Below, one piece after another: positions 16,389-26,077 of a stretch of 64,000 nucleotides of DNA; position 1 is the stretch's first letter, and each line of letters opens with the position of its first letter. Origin of the DNA: Marinilabiliales bacterium. GTDB taxonomy: Bacteria; Bacteroidota; Bacteroidia; Bacteroidales; SZUA-534. The translations under genes and the position numbers were made by a program. Below the pieces are notes generated by a model, which was not told where the DNA came from, did not search any database, and was given only the letters and a program-made list of their open reading frames with translations. The DNA lies in the NCBI GenBank assembly GCA_003512955.1, contig DOTG01000033.1, positions 1-64,000 on the forward strand. Direction: 5' to 3'.

Positions 16389-17927
16389 TTAATGTTTTTT
16401 TTGTGTCCATCCCTTTAGTGTTTCATCCTGATCGGTTGTTGGATGGCTTACTTTTGAAATTTTAACTGTTTTGTCAGGTAATGAATCTAATGTAAGACCG
16501 GCAAAATTCAAGTATGCGTTATAATCAATTTCCTTAGTTGTTGATGTGTATTCAAAAACCCCTGAAAGGAATTTTCCTGCGATACGTTCACATGTCATTT
16601 GAAATTCAGCATCGGTAAATCCTCTGTTCTTTTTAATGTAATATTCCCCGTAAAGGAATTGCATTACATGGTCAAGTGATTTTTCGTTATTTGAAGCTTT
16701 TCTGATGGCAAAATCCAATAATAAAGCCATTACAGGTCCTTTTTGATAATAAGAAATTGACCTTTTTGCGGCTTCGCCCTGTTTGCCAAAAGGGCCATCT
16801 TCCCAGGTGGAATAACTGGCCTGTATTAACGATTGATAATGCCTTCCCGGGTTTTGTTCCAGAGCGTTAATGTCCTCTTCAAGTTTTGAAATTAACTGGT
16901 TTTCATTTATCAAGCCAGCCCTAAAAAGCATCAGGTATTCATAATACACCGTAAACCCTTCGGATACCCACAAAAGGTTTGTGCGGTTTTCGGTTTCGTA
17001 ATCGAACGGCCCCAATTCATACGGGCGAATGCGTTTTACGTTATAATTATGAAAATATTCATGTCCAAGAAATAATAACATCCGAATCCGTCCTTCCGGG
17101 GTATTTAATGAATTTCCATCGAAACAAACTATGGTGTTGTTCAAATGCTCAATTCCGCCAAGCCCCGGCCCAATTCCAATAAAGGTATATTGCTTGTAGG
17201 GAATCTCGCCGATAATATTAATCCCGGCCTCGACCACTTTTTTTAAATCATCAATAAATAATTTTTTATTGAAATTACCCATGTTAAAACCAACGAACCG
17301 ATGTTCAATGCCTTGGATATAAAAAGGTTCAAGCTCTTCTAAATTCCCCATCAGGATTGGAGAATCGAAAAGAATATCGAAGTTTGGTGCCGTAAAATCG
17401 CTTTGACTTCCTGCCACTAATTCCAATCCCGAAGTTATTCCGTTCCAGTTTTCAGGTTTTTTAACTTTCACCCGAACCGGAATGTTTAATAAATCACTCA
17501 CATAAAGAAACGTGTTTGCCGGTACCAAATACGCATGTTGTGAATCAACAAAACTATTTGCTACAAATTGCCGCTCTGTTTTTATAGTATAACCAATACG
17601 TACATCGGTCATCGCTGGATTTATCACCATCCATGTATTCTGAGTGGTTTTATTAAAATACAGCATCTGCCCTTCCGGGTCGGATGCACCAAAATTGTCA
17701 AGGGTGCTGGCATAATCCATTATTTGATAATATCCGGGCATCCAACGGGGCATTTTAAAAAAGAGTGTGTCGTTATGATACCCTTTTATTTCAAGTTCAA
17801 CCTGATACATTCCCAAACCCGGATTTGGTACAGAAACGGTATATTGCACTATTGGATTTGTTTGCTGGCAAAAAGTAAAATTAATACCGGATAGAAATAT
17901 TATTAAGAATGTATTTACTCTCTTCAT
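16389..17927 (-). CDS. Secreted M61-family metallopeptidase
   Basis: 512 residues with a signal peptide (MKRVNTFLIIFLSGINFTFC). M61 (glycyl aminopeptidase-like) features are an N-terminal beta domain 'FKMPRWMPGYYQI', then GGIEHLNN, zinc motif HEYFHNYN (H289, E290, H293) and downstream glutamate in WVSEGFTVYYEY. Typical members of about 600 residues end in a PDZ domain. Here the protein stops after the catalytic domain. It is last gene of block 2 and the fourth protease-like product of that block, so it may finish peptides produced by the others. Confidence 0.87.
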   Translation of the reverse strand: MKRVNTFLIIFLSGINFTFCQQTNPIVQYTVSVPNPGLGMYQVELEIKGYHNDTLFFKMPRWMPGYYQIMDYASTLDNFGASDPEGQMLYFNKTTQNTWMVINPAMTDVRIGYTIKTERQFVANSFVDSQHAYLVPANTFLYVSDLLNIPVRVKVKKPENWNGITSGLELVAGSQSDFTAPNFDILFDSPILMGNLEELEPFYIQGIEHRFVGFNMGNFNKKLFIDDLKKVVEAGINIIGEIPYKQYTFIGIGPGLGGIEHLNNTIVCFDGNSLNTPEGRIRMLLFLGHEYFHNYNVKRIRPYELGPFDYETENRTNLLWVSEGFTVYYEYLMLFRAGLINENQLISKLEEDINALEQNPGRHYQSLIQASYSTWEDGPFGKQGEAAKRSISYYQKGPVMALLLDFAIRKASNNEKSLDHVMQFLYGEYYIKKNRGFTDAEFQMTCERIAGKFLSGVFEYTSTTKEIDYNAYLNFAGLTLDSLPDKTVKISKVSHPTTDQDETLKGWTQKKH

Positions 17928-17974
17928 CGAACCGTTTTTTAAGAATTTACAAATTGATCGGTTTTACACAACTT

Positions 17975-19303
17975 TCATTCAGGCAATGTTCCTGTTAACT
18001 TAAATTCGTAAGGCCATTGTTCATCGGGGGTTTGTGCGGGTGCTTCCCAATTAAATACAATGGGCCAGTGTGCAGTGGGAGCCCCGCTAACAACAAGCCA
18101 TAAATAGTGTGTGTTTTGGGGTACGGTAAATTCTGCCCGGCCAGTACTTTTTTTGTAAATATCGCTGTAAACCCTTGAACCATTGGTTAACAAGGCAACA
18201 AAACCATACCGCCATCCGGCTTTATCCGTTTTAACGGAACTAAATCCTTTGGCCCCGGCAATTCCTTTAAATTCGAGAACCAGTTTTGTTCCTGCTTCGG
18301 GAACTTTTAGGGAGATGCCATTATACCCATAATTTTGCGGACAGTTCACTGAATCAATCTGGTACCAGCCATTTTGTAACGTGGTAAGTTTTGTGGTGTG
18401 CTTGTTTGCGTAAGGCCGGGCAACACTGTCGATGCGCGCTAAATCCCAGGTAATAAACCTTCGTGAGGCATCGAATAGTTCATCGTTAAATAGCTCCTGC
18501 CCGATTCCGGTAATTCGCTTGTAGGTTGCCACCGGATCTTCGCCCGGTTGGGTGGAACGACTTAATTTTCCAAAAAATTCTTTCCCGTGTTTTTGGCTCC
18601 AATACTCAAGAACATAGGGTGAATGGTACATGTTTACCGGATGTAAAAAGGCATAATGGGTTCCCTTTAAAAAATCGACCAAATGGTAATTTTCAAACGT
18701 CATCCATTCGGGATATACCTGCCATAGCGCGTATTGTGCCGACATTTCAATTACCGGCCCGTTGGGTCCTGTGCTATTATCTTTTTCGGAAATATACTGA
18801 AAGCTGTGCATCATTTCGTGAGCTAATGCCCCATAAGGTTTGCGGTTAATCCGGACTGCCGGAGTCCATAAAATACCCACTTTGTCCTCCTCTCCTCCTC
18901 CAAAAGCGGTTCCTTCGTCTCCACCAAAAACAAAAATCAACAGTTTATATTTATCGAAAAAAGTTTTTCCCGTTTCAACCAGTTTGAGTTCGTTTACATA
19001 ATAATGAAAAAAGCGTTCGCATTCGGTAATGGCCTCTTCGGGATTAAACCTTTTCTGTTCAATTGGGTTTTGCATGGGATTATCACCATATTCTTTATGC
19101 CAAAACAGCGCAATATTCTCCGATTGAATCATGTGTTTATAACAATAGTCGCTTTCGGGATTGTTATAATTATTGCTGTCGGGTACCAAATATACTTTGG
19201 CCGGAAGGTACAACTCTTTTTCAGGAGTTTTGCCCGGCTTACTATTAACACACTCCACGATGCTTAGGGTGGTTGCAAGAATAAGAAGTATTTTGTGGTT
19301 CAT
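17975..19303 (-). CDS. DUF6055-family secreted zincin-like protein
   Basis: 442 residues with a signal peptide or lipoprotein leader (possible lipobox SIVEC). The central metal-binding motif ALAHEMMHSFQY (H162, E163, H166) and the later segment WRYGFVALLTNGSRVYSD match the larger protein at 40753-42729. Both also share the C-terminal 'WLVVSGAPT' and 'DEQWPYEFK'. This is the family catalogued as DUF6055, with no proven activity that I know of. The HEXXH and its setting among proteases suggest a metallopeptidase acting on a glycosylated protein. It starts 10 bases after the CotH gene ends. Confidence 0.75.
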   Translation of the reverse strand: MNHKILLILATTLSIVECVNSKPGKTPEKELYLPAKVYLVPDSNNYNNPESDYCYKHMIQSENIALFWHKEYGDNPMQNPIEQKRFNPEEAITECERFFHYYVNELKLVETGKTFFDKYKLLIFVFGGDEGTAFGGGEEDKVGILWTPAVRINRKPYGALAHEMMHSFQYISEKDNSTGPNGPVIEMSAQYALWQVYPEWMTFENYHLVDFLKGTHYAFLHPVNMYHSPYVLEYWSQKHGKEFFGKLSRSTQPGEDPVATYKRITGIGQELFNDELFDASRRFITWDLARIDSVARPYANKHTTKLTTLQNGWYQIDSVNCPQNYGYNGISLKVPEAGTKLVLEFKGIAGAKGFSSVKTDKAGWRYGFVALLTNGSRVYSDIYKKSTGRAEFTVPQNTHYLWLVVSGAPTAHWPIVFNWEAPAQTPDEQWPYEFKLTGTLPE

Positions 19304-19313
19304 ATTTATTGTA

Positions 19314-22300
19314 TTAAAGGTAAATGACTTTCTGAATCCAGTTTTGCGTTTTTGTAGTTATTTTAACAATGTATGTTCCGGGGGTTAACCGCAGCGATGT
19401 GAAATTAATTGTCTCCAAATTGGTATCTTCCAACTGGTTGCTGTAAACGGTTTTCCCCATTTGGTTTACCACTGAAATATCAATGGTTTGGGCTTCGGTT
19501 AAATGATCGACCTTTATGTTTAGCGTTTCATGGGTTGGATTGGGAAATGTTTCTAAAACCAGCTCCTCATTGGTTTCAATTGGGGTGTCGTTATCGAATG
19601 GTGAGCCATGGCGAACTTCCGATTTTTTCCAGTAAGCGGGTTCATCGGGGTTTTGAGTACTGCGGGTTACCGAGGCGGCTAACGAAAATCCCATACCATC
19701 GGCAGCTTCGGGCCACGGATATTGGTCGTCGTAAGTACACGAAAGAATTTTGTTTCCCTTCGGGTCAGTTATCAGTAAATATTCCCCTGAATTATCCAGA
19801 TTTCCTGTGAAATTTCCATGGGGATTCCTTCCGTATCTTGTATAAAAAGCTTTCGGTTTTGATGCAATTACATAAAAAGCTCCCGGATTCAATAGTGTAG
19901 CCTCTGGAACCTGATAATAAACGGCCGAATCGATGATGATTCCTGAAATATTGATGGCTTTTGTTCCTTCGTTTTTCAGTTCAATAAATTCCAAATCCTT
20001 GTTTTCGGTAGTATCGGTACCTACCACCAAATCCCAGGGATGGTAATGGATTTCGGTAAGTTTTAACCCAGAATAATCCTCGGTGTTTTTCAGAAAAGAT
20101 ATTTGACGAAGTCCGCTCCAATCATCGTTGTTCTTTACCCTTACTTTAATTTGAGTGCTCGATGTAATTGTTAATGCAACATCGGTTGTTCCCTGAATGG
20201 CTTTGTAATTCATGGTACCGTCCTCGTTCCGGGGATCGGTTCCATCGGTGGTATAATACAATTTCCCTGATGCGTTTGTATGGCTGATGATTAGGTTCAC
20301 TTCGTTTTCAAAATAACTGGTTTCGCCTGTTATTTCGGCAGTATTGCTACTCACCACCGGATTGAGCAATTCAGGGTAAAGCCCGGCATTTTTCAATTGA
20401 TTGATGACAATCGGGCCGCGTTTCGGAAAAAATTTATTGGTCAGGTTGGTAACTTCGGGTAACCAGTCCTTGTTGCGGGTTCGGGGTGTGCTGACCATGG
20501 CATCACCCCAGCGGGCCGATTCGCCAATAATTGCCATGTCAATCTGATTTTTACGGATGTTAAACCGCTCTAAACCTTTTTCGGTGCTCAATGGCTGTTG
20601 GTTGCTAAACCAAAAGCTGGCTCTATCGGCAAACCGTAAACGATACGCCTCAACCATACATAATTTATAATGAAGCCATTGGGGGTTAGAAAAATCGAGA
20701 TTGGGCGTTTTCATCGCCGGATCGTCAATGGTAACGCGGTTTTCGTTAATTCCATCGCTCACATAAATGGGGTCGATAAACATGCTGTGTTCGGCATCGT
20801 GGCCAACAAAAACAAATCCCTGCCCTATATTATCGTGATTATATAGTGCAAAATAGTTATTCGGCATGTTATTGCTATACCAGGCCGATACCGGAGCATC
20901 TACGTTTCCGGTATAAAAAACAGTCAACATATAATCAATCAGGTTATCAATATTGACCAGTACTTTTGAATTTATAGCCGGTTTCCCCAGGGCATCTTTT
21001 CCCTCGAGCTGAAAATAATCGGTTTCGGTAAAGGATGATTTGTTGCAAATGGTATAAAGTTCAGCCCAGGCATCCATGGTGCCGGCAGTTGCTTCGTTCA
21101 CATAAGGCCAGTTTTCGCTGGCTACTTTAATAACATCGTAATCATCATCATCGCCACCAAGGTACGATGCAGCAAAATCGGCTTCGGGGCGTTCTTCAGT
21201 CTGAAAAAGACCCCAATACATGCCATTCAAATATAAATGGTAATAGCGGCTACGGGTATAGGGTTGGTTAAATGCTCCCTGCAAATCGCGCGAAAACACA
21301 TCGCGCAGAAAGGTGTTGTGGTTATCACCATCCATGCTCCAGGAGTAATTCTGTTCGGTGCGCAGGTCTATTTTATCGAATTCGGCAACCCCTTCATCGC
21401 CAAACAAAGGATACTTAAGTTTTGATGCCCCATATTCCTCCCTGAAAAAAAGACGAAAAGCATGTTTCGGATTATCGGTTTTGCGGCTATTTCCTCCACG
21501 GATGCGCAACCCGGCATTTATTTGAAACCCAGAATCGGTGGTATTAAGCAATTCTACCGAACAGGGTCTTTCCCATTCAATTCCCCGCTGGGTTGCGTTT
21601 ACGTAAATGCCTGAGGCGGGATCGAAAAGGTTATCGAGCTCAGTAACCACCGAAATCGAAGGAATGTCGAGCAAGGCTTCTTTTATCAGGTTTTTATAAT
21701 CGTTGTGGTTCACCACTTCGCTGTCCATCTCTAAATCGATAAATTGCCCGTTCACATTGTTTTTTGGCCAATCGCCACCCGGATGTTTTTGGGTGAGCAC
21801 TTTATCGATAAAAATATACGATTTGGTTTTTGATACCGATGGCGCAAAACCCTCACCCACCAGCGATGCGCGAACCATTACTACCGGGGTTGCCGGTCGT
21901 ATAGCGGTACTATCGGGATGAATAAAAATGATCGCCGGAGGTGTTACTGTTATTGCGTTTGCCGAGGTCTGCGGATTGGAACCATCAAGAGTATAAACCA
22001 CTTGGGTACTATCATCGCCGATATCTAAAACCAGAGAAAAGGGTTCGTTATAAAAACCGGCTAAATGGCTGAATGTAACCTCACTTTCGGAAGTATAAAC
22101 CGGTAATTCGGGTTGCGCATTAATAGAAATATCAAAATATAGATCGGAACTATTCAGGGTGGAATTGAAAATTTGAATTGCCAACAGGTTTGAACCTACC
22201 AGCAAATTCATATTTGACAAGGGAATAGTGATTTTTTCGTTGGCTCCTGATTCGTGATAAGTGGGTGCCAGGGAATTTGCCGTGCGCTGGGTGGGTGCAT

Positions 22301-22667
22301 TCCGGTTAAAGGCCTCCTGCCCATTTATCCAGACAACAAAACCATCGTCGTAATTTACAAGAAAATTCACTTCATTAATGTTTTCAAGACCCGAAACCGT
22401 GAAATTAGTGCGCAGGTAAAGGGTTGAATAGTTCCCCTGCATATCGCTTAACAGGGTTCCCGATTTTGCACCATAGTAAAACGGTGCTTCACTTTCAGAC
22501 CAGATAAATGGAGTGTATTCGGGTTTATACCAGTTGGTGGGCAGCGAGGATGCCTGACTCCCCTTTAAGTATAGAAACGAGTTGCCGAATGGAAACGAAA
22601 TCTGGCTCAAACTTGTGTTTACCAATGCCAAACAAAAAAGAAAGAAAAGAGAGATTGATTTAATCAT
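19314..22667 (-). CDS. Large surface protein: CotH kinase-like, chitobiase-C-like, lamin-tail and T9SS sorting domains
   Basis: 1117 residues. Order: signal peptide, an N-terminal beta-sandwich (to about 185, 'VNYDDGFVVWINGQEAFNR'), a chitobiase C-terminal-like domain (about 200-285, VVYTLDGSNPQTS), a CotH domain (about 330-700, with 'GLRIRGGNSRK', 'FLRDVFSRDL', 'GLFQTEERPEADF'), a second chitobiase-C-like domain (about 780-850, LYYTTDGTDPRN), a lamin-tail domain (about 890-1010, LKLTEIHYHPWDL), and a type IX secretion sorting domain (last 80 residues, FPNPTHETLNIKV). It should be exported through the T9SS and held at the surface. CotH proteins include protein kinases, but whether this one phosphorylates anything is unknown. 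It is embedded in the protease/glycosidase block. Confidence 0.85.
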   Translation of the reverse strand: MIKSISLFFLFCLALVNTSLSQISFPFGNSFLYLKGSQASSLPTNWYKPEYTPFIWSESEAPFYYGAKSGTLLSDMQGNYSTLYLRTNFTVSGLENINEVNFLVNYDDGFVVWINGQEAFNRNAPTQRTANSLAPTYHESGANEKITIPLSNMNLLVGSNLLAIQIFNSTLNSSDLYFDISINAQPELPVYTSESEVTFSHLAGFYNEPFSLVLDIGDDSTQVVYTLDGSNPQTSANAITVTPPAIIFIHPDSTAIRPATPVVMVRASLVGEGFAPSVSKTKSYIFIDKVLTQKHPGGDWPKNNVNGQFIDLEMDSEVVNHNDYKNLIKEALLDIPSISVVTELDNLFDPASGIYVNATQRGIEWERPCSVELLNTTDSGFQINAGLRIRGGNSRKTDNPKHAFRLFFREEYGASKLKYPLFGDEGVAEFDKIDLRTEQNYSWSMDGDNHNTFLRDVFSRDLQGAFNQPYTRSRYYHLYLNGMYWGLFQTEERPEADFAASYLGGDDDDYDVIKVASENWPYVNEATAGTMDAWAELYTICNKSSFTETDYFQLEGKDALGKPAINSKVLVNIDNLIDYMLTVFYTGNVDAPVSAWYSNNMPNNYFALYNHDNIGQGFVFVGHDAEHSMFIDPIYVSDGINENRVTIDDPAMKTPNLDFSNPQWLHYKLCMVEAYRLRFADRASFWFSNQQPLSTEKGLERFNIRKNQIDMAIIGESARWGDAMVSTPRTRNKDWLPEVTNLTNKFFPKRGPIVINQLKNAGLYPELLNPVVSSNTAEITGETSYFENEVNLIISHTNASGKLYYTTDGTDPRNEDGTMNYKAIQGTTDVALTITSSTQIKVRVKNNDDWSGLRQISFLKNTEDYSGLKLTEIHYHPWDLVVGTDTTENKDLEFIELKNEGTKAINISGIIIDSAVYYQVPEATLLNPGAFYVIASKPKAFYTRYGRNPHGNFTGNLDNSGEYLLITDPKGNKILSCTYDDQYPWPEAADGMGFSLAASVTRSTQNPDEPAYWKKSEVRHGSPFDNDTPIETNEELVLETFPNPTHETLNIKVDHLTEAQTIDISVVNQMGKTVYSNQLEDTNLETINFTSLRLTPGTYIVKITTKTQNWIQKVIYL

Positions 22668-22724
22668 ATTGATAAGTTACTTGGTAAACAGGCTTTTAAT
22701 TTGTTGTTTATTAATTATTTAATA

Positions 22725-25139
22725 CTATTTCTTTTTTATAACCTTTTTGTTTCCAGAATAGCTCACAGCTATGTCGTATTTTTCAGTAAGTTCACTACCC
22801 GTCCCTTTTGTTGGACATACAAAAACGATATTAAATCTGCGATCAGACATCATTCCCACAAAAGAACCTTTTCGGTCATCAATTGTCAGGGATTTTTGTT
22901 TATCATCCCATTTGAAGGTAATGATTGAATATTTTCCATTTTCGTAATTGTAATTGTCGTTTTCATCTTCATATAAATTAAACTCACCATTGGCTCCTTC
23001 ATAAATCCGTATTTCAAGATTATCCCAGTTTTTTTCTGCAGCAAACTGAACCTTTGGGCCCCAAGGTAAAATTGTGCCCGCTTTTACATATAATGGAATA
23101 ATGTCAAGTGGTACTTTTTTTAATACCTTTTGTCCACCGGAATATTTCTCTCCTGTCCAAAAGTCGAACCAATTGGTTCCATTAGGTAAGTAAACCGATT
23201 TGGTTTTTACCAAACTGAAGTCTTCAACCATAACGGAGTCTTTTCCCTGAGCTACATTTTTCCAATACATTGGTTCGGTAACCGGATTTACCAAAATTGA
23301 GTTGCCAAACATAAATTCATCATTGATGTTTATTGCTTGCTTATCGTTTGCAAAATCCATAACCAGAGCACGCATCATGGTCGCCTGTTTTGAAGTGACA
23401 GCCCACGAAGTTGAATAGATATACGGTAACAGATGGTAACGAAGGTTTATATATTTCTCAATTGCATCGTACGTTGGATTGCCCTTTTCACCAAATTGGT
23501 ATATCTCACGGGGATAACCTTCGCCATGGGAACGCATCATCGGGCAAAAAGTGCCAAATTCAAACCATCGTACATGAAGTTCGCGATAATCAGGATTCAT
23601 GAGGGCGTTTTTAAAATTCCACAAAAAGAAACCTCCAATATCGCTGTTCCAATAGGGAATACCACAAAGTGAAAAGTTTAAGCCTGCTGAAATTTGGTTA
23701 TGCAGGGCTTCCCACGATGCTAACACATCGCCCGACCATGTATTTGCTCCAAAGCGCTGTTGCCCGGCAAATGCCGAACGGGTGAGAATAAAAACCCGCT
23801 TATCGGTGCTTACCGAACGCTGGTGTTGCGCAACACCACCAACAGTCATTAATGGAAAAGCATTCCGAACTTTACGGAAAGTACCTAAATAGGTTCTGGT
23901 ATCAAAATCTTCTGAAGTTGGATCGAAATGATCGGGTTCCGATGAATCCATCCACCAGCCATCAACCCCTAATGAAAAAAGGCCTTTATTCAGATAATTC
24001 CAGTAAATGTCACGAGCTGCAGGATTAAAGGCATCATAAACCCTGACGCCCGAAGGGTAATCTTCATTGGGTATCCATTTATCAGGACCCCATAAAGGCC
24101 ATGTTTTAATCGTAAATAAAGCATCTATTTTGTTTAAATCATTGTATTGTTTTGTCATTGGCCCAAATGAGTTCCAAATAGAAATAATCATGTGTGCATT
24201 AAGGTTATGCACATCGTTAACCATTTTTTGCGGATCATAAAATCCGGGGTTAAAAAATTCCATGGCATTCCAAAGGTAATTGTTTCCCCAATATTGCCAA
24301 TCCTGAATGATCCCATCAATGGGTACATTCAATTCACGAAATTTTTTAACCACTCCAACCAACTCATCCTGACTTTTGTAACGTTCGCGGCTTTGCCAAA
24401 ATCCGAAGGTCCATAACGGAAACATGGGAACTTGTCCGGTAAGCTTACGCATACAAGCCACAACTCCATCGGAATTGCCTCCATACATAAAATAATAATC
24501 AATACCCTCACCAACTTCCGATTTGAAATAGGTACGATTACTTGAATCTTTAAAAATGGTGGGTGAATAATTATCCCAAAACAAACCATACCCCTTAACC
24601 GATTGAAAAAAAGGAATATAATCATCGGTATTCCCCTGAATCATATTTAGTTCTACTTCACGATTCGACATTTTCCCTTGTTGCTGTTGCCCCAAACCAT
24701 AAATGGTTTCGTCAGAATCAAGTTCAAATGATTGAAATACGGTGTATGTATTTGTTCCTGCATCAATAATTTCATTAAATGAAGATCCCGCCTCTTTTTC
24801 GTTTAAAAGTGTTTTACCTTCACTAACAAATGATAATTGTCCCCGGCTGAGGTTTATGAATACCTCTAAATTTTTACTTCCAATAATTAGTTCGTTCCCG
24901 ATTTGCTTAATACTAAAAAACGTTTTTTCGGGTGATTGAATAACAGAAAGGCTTTGTTTAATGAACTTTTTACCTTTAGGGTATTTGATTACCCTTAGGG
25001 TTGTAGAACTATAGAATTGAATTTCTGTTTCTATTGAATTTATTGTTGCTTTAACTCCAAATTCTGTTCGTTCATAAGTTTGCGCATTACAAATATTAAT
25101 GATAAGTAGAAACGCTAAGTTTAATTGTAATTTTTTCAT
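22725..25139 (-). CDS. GH31 glycoside hydrolase (alpha-xylosidase/alpha-glycosidase type)
   Basis: 804 residues with a signal peptide (ends ICNAQ). It has a GH31 layout: N-terminal beta-sandwich, catalytic barrel with predicted nucleophile D398 in GWWMDSSEPD and acid/base D471 in NTWSGDVLASWEAL, then C-terminal beta domains of the DUF5110 type. The motif WWMDSSEPD resembles alpha-xylosidase-type GH31 enzymes more than classic alpha-glucosidases, but GH31 also includes alpha-galactosidases, so the substrate is open. It is in block 2, 59 bases after the HEXXH lipoprotein. Confidence 0.88.
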   Translation of the reverse strand: MKKLQLNLAFLLIINICNAQTYERTEFGVKATINSIETEIQFYSSTTLRVIKYPKGKKFIKQSLSVIQSPEKTFFSIKQIGNELIIGSKNLEVFINLSRGQLSFVSEGKTLLNEKEAGSSFNEIIDAGTNTYTVFQSFELDSDETIYGLGQQQQGKMSNREVELNMIQGNTDDYIPFFQSVKGYGLFWDNYSPTIFKDSSNRTYFKSEVGEGIDYYFMYGGNSDGVVACMRKLTGQVPMFPLWTFGFWQSRERYKSQDELVGVVKKFRELNVPIDGIIQDWQYWGNNYLWNAMEFFNPGFYDPQKMVNDVHNLNAHMIISIWNSFGPMTKQYNDLNKIDALFTIKTWPLWGPDKWIPNEDYPSGVRVYDAFNPAARDIYWNYLNKGLFSLGVDGWWMDSSEPDHFDPTSEDFDTRTYLGTFRKVRNAFPLMTVGGVAQHQRSVSTDKRVFILTRSAFAGQQRFGANTWSGDVLASWEALHNQISAGLNFSLCGIPYWNSDIGGFFLWNFKNALMNPDYRELHVRWFEFGTFCPMMRSHGEGYPREIYQFGEKGNPTYDAIEKYINLRYHLLPYIYSTSWAVTSKQATMMRALVMDFANDKQAININDEFMFGNSILVNPVTEPMYWKNVAQGKDSVMVEDFSLVKTKSVYLPNGTNWFDFWTGEKYSGGQKVLKKVPLDIIPLYVKAGTILPWGPKVQFAAEKNWDNLEIRIYEGANGEFNLYEDENDNYNYENGKYSIITFKWDDKQKSLTIDDRKGSFVGMMSDRRFNIVFVCPTKGTGSELTEKYDIAVSYSGNKKVIKKK

Positions 25140-25198
25140 TGTTTTTAATCTTTGCTTTTATACAAAATTAATATTTCATAATTGCCAATTATTTTTGA

Positions 25199-26059
25199 TT
25201 ACCTAGTAAATGGCACCGAATGACAACTGATTTGTTCGGTAACTTCAGGAAAAAAAGTTGAAAGAATCTGATACAAAGCCTGATCGTATTCCTTAAGTTC
25301 ATTGCGGGTGTTGATGGGCGAATTTTTACCATCGGGAGCCGCAACCTCAGCATTCACATTAAACCACGACTGTACGCCTTCGGCCCAATACTCATAAATA
25401 TCGGTTCCGGCATAAGTGTTTACCCATTTCCCTTTCGCCAAAGCATCGTTTAAAGCCAGTTGCAGTTTGTTATTAAAAGTGGTGTCGCGTGGAGCAATGC
25501 CAATCAGGTGAATGGCATGGGCAAATTCGTGAATGGTAATATCTTCGGCGTGGTATTTATCAATTACAAAACCCAACAGGTTTTCTTCGGCACAGGTGGT
25601 CAGGGGAGATTCCACATCGCCGCCCAGGCCGCGTGCACGCACATCCCAGTTTAACGATGTGTCGTTAGCCAGGTGCCTGTGTTCAGGAATATCGGTTGTT
25701 CCCTCGTACCGGGCCATGATCCCCAGCCGGGCATGGCGTTTTACCATTTCGTTTAAAACTTCGGACGGTAACACCGATGTCATAAAATTGATGATGTTAC
25801 AGGCTTTGTAAACAGCTTCTTTGGTTACCCGGTGCGAGCAAATTACAGGAATTCCGTTCACTAACACATATTGTTTGTAAAAAGGATCGAGTTTCAGTGA
25901 ATCAGAAGGAGCGGTAATTTTCCATCGTATGGAATCCGCCTCTTTTACTAATGGTGTTTGTTGGTTTGTATTTTCATGGTTGGTGTTGCATGATTGCAGA
26001 ATCAGCAATCCAATGGTAAACAAAAAAGAAATCAACTGTTTTATTGTTCGATTATTCAT
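25199..26059 (-). CDS. HEXXH metallopeptidase-like lipoprotein
   Basis: 286 residues with a lipoprotein signal (LILQSCNT). The zinc motif ITIHEFAHAIH (H177, E178, H181) is followed about 40 residues later by YEYWAEGVQSWF, whose glutamate would be the third ligand. This suggests a gluzincin. The layout 'HEFAHA...Y...EYWAE' recalls the lethal-factor-like fold to which Pro-Pro endopeptidases belong, but similarity by eye is limited. Anchored in a membrane, it could cut proline-rich peptides at the surface. It sits between GH97 (18-base gap) and GH31 genes. Confidence 0.72.
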   Translation of the reverse strand: MNNRTIKQLISFLFTIGLLILQSCNTNHENTNQQTPLVKEADSIRWKITAPSDSLKLDPFYKQYVLVNGIPVICSHRVTKEAVYKACNIINFMTSVLPSEVLNEMVKRHARLGIMARYEGTTDIPEHRHLANDTSLNWDVRARGLGGDVESPLTTCAEENLLGFVIDKYHAEDITIHEFAHAIHLIGIAPRDTTFNNKLQLALNDALAKGKWVNTYAGTDIYEYWAEGVQSWFNVNAEVAAPDGKNSPINTRNELKEYDQALYQILSTFFPEVTEQISCHSVPFTR

Positions 26060-26077
26060 TTTAATGTCTTTAACTGG

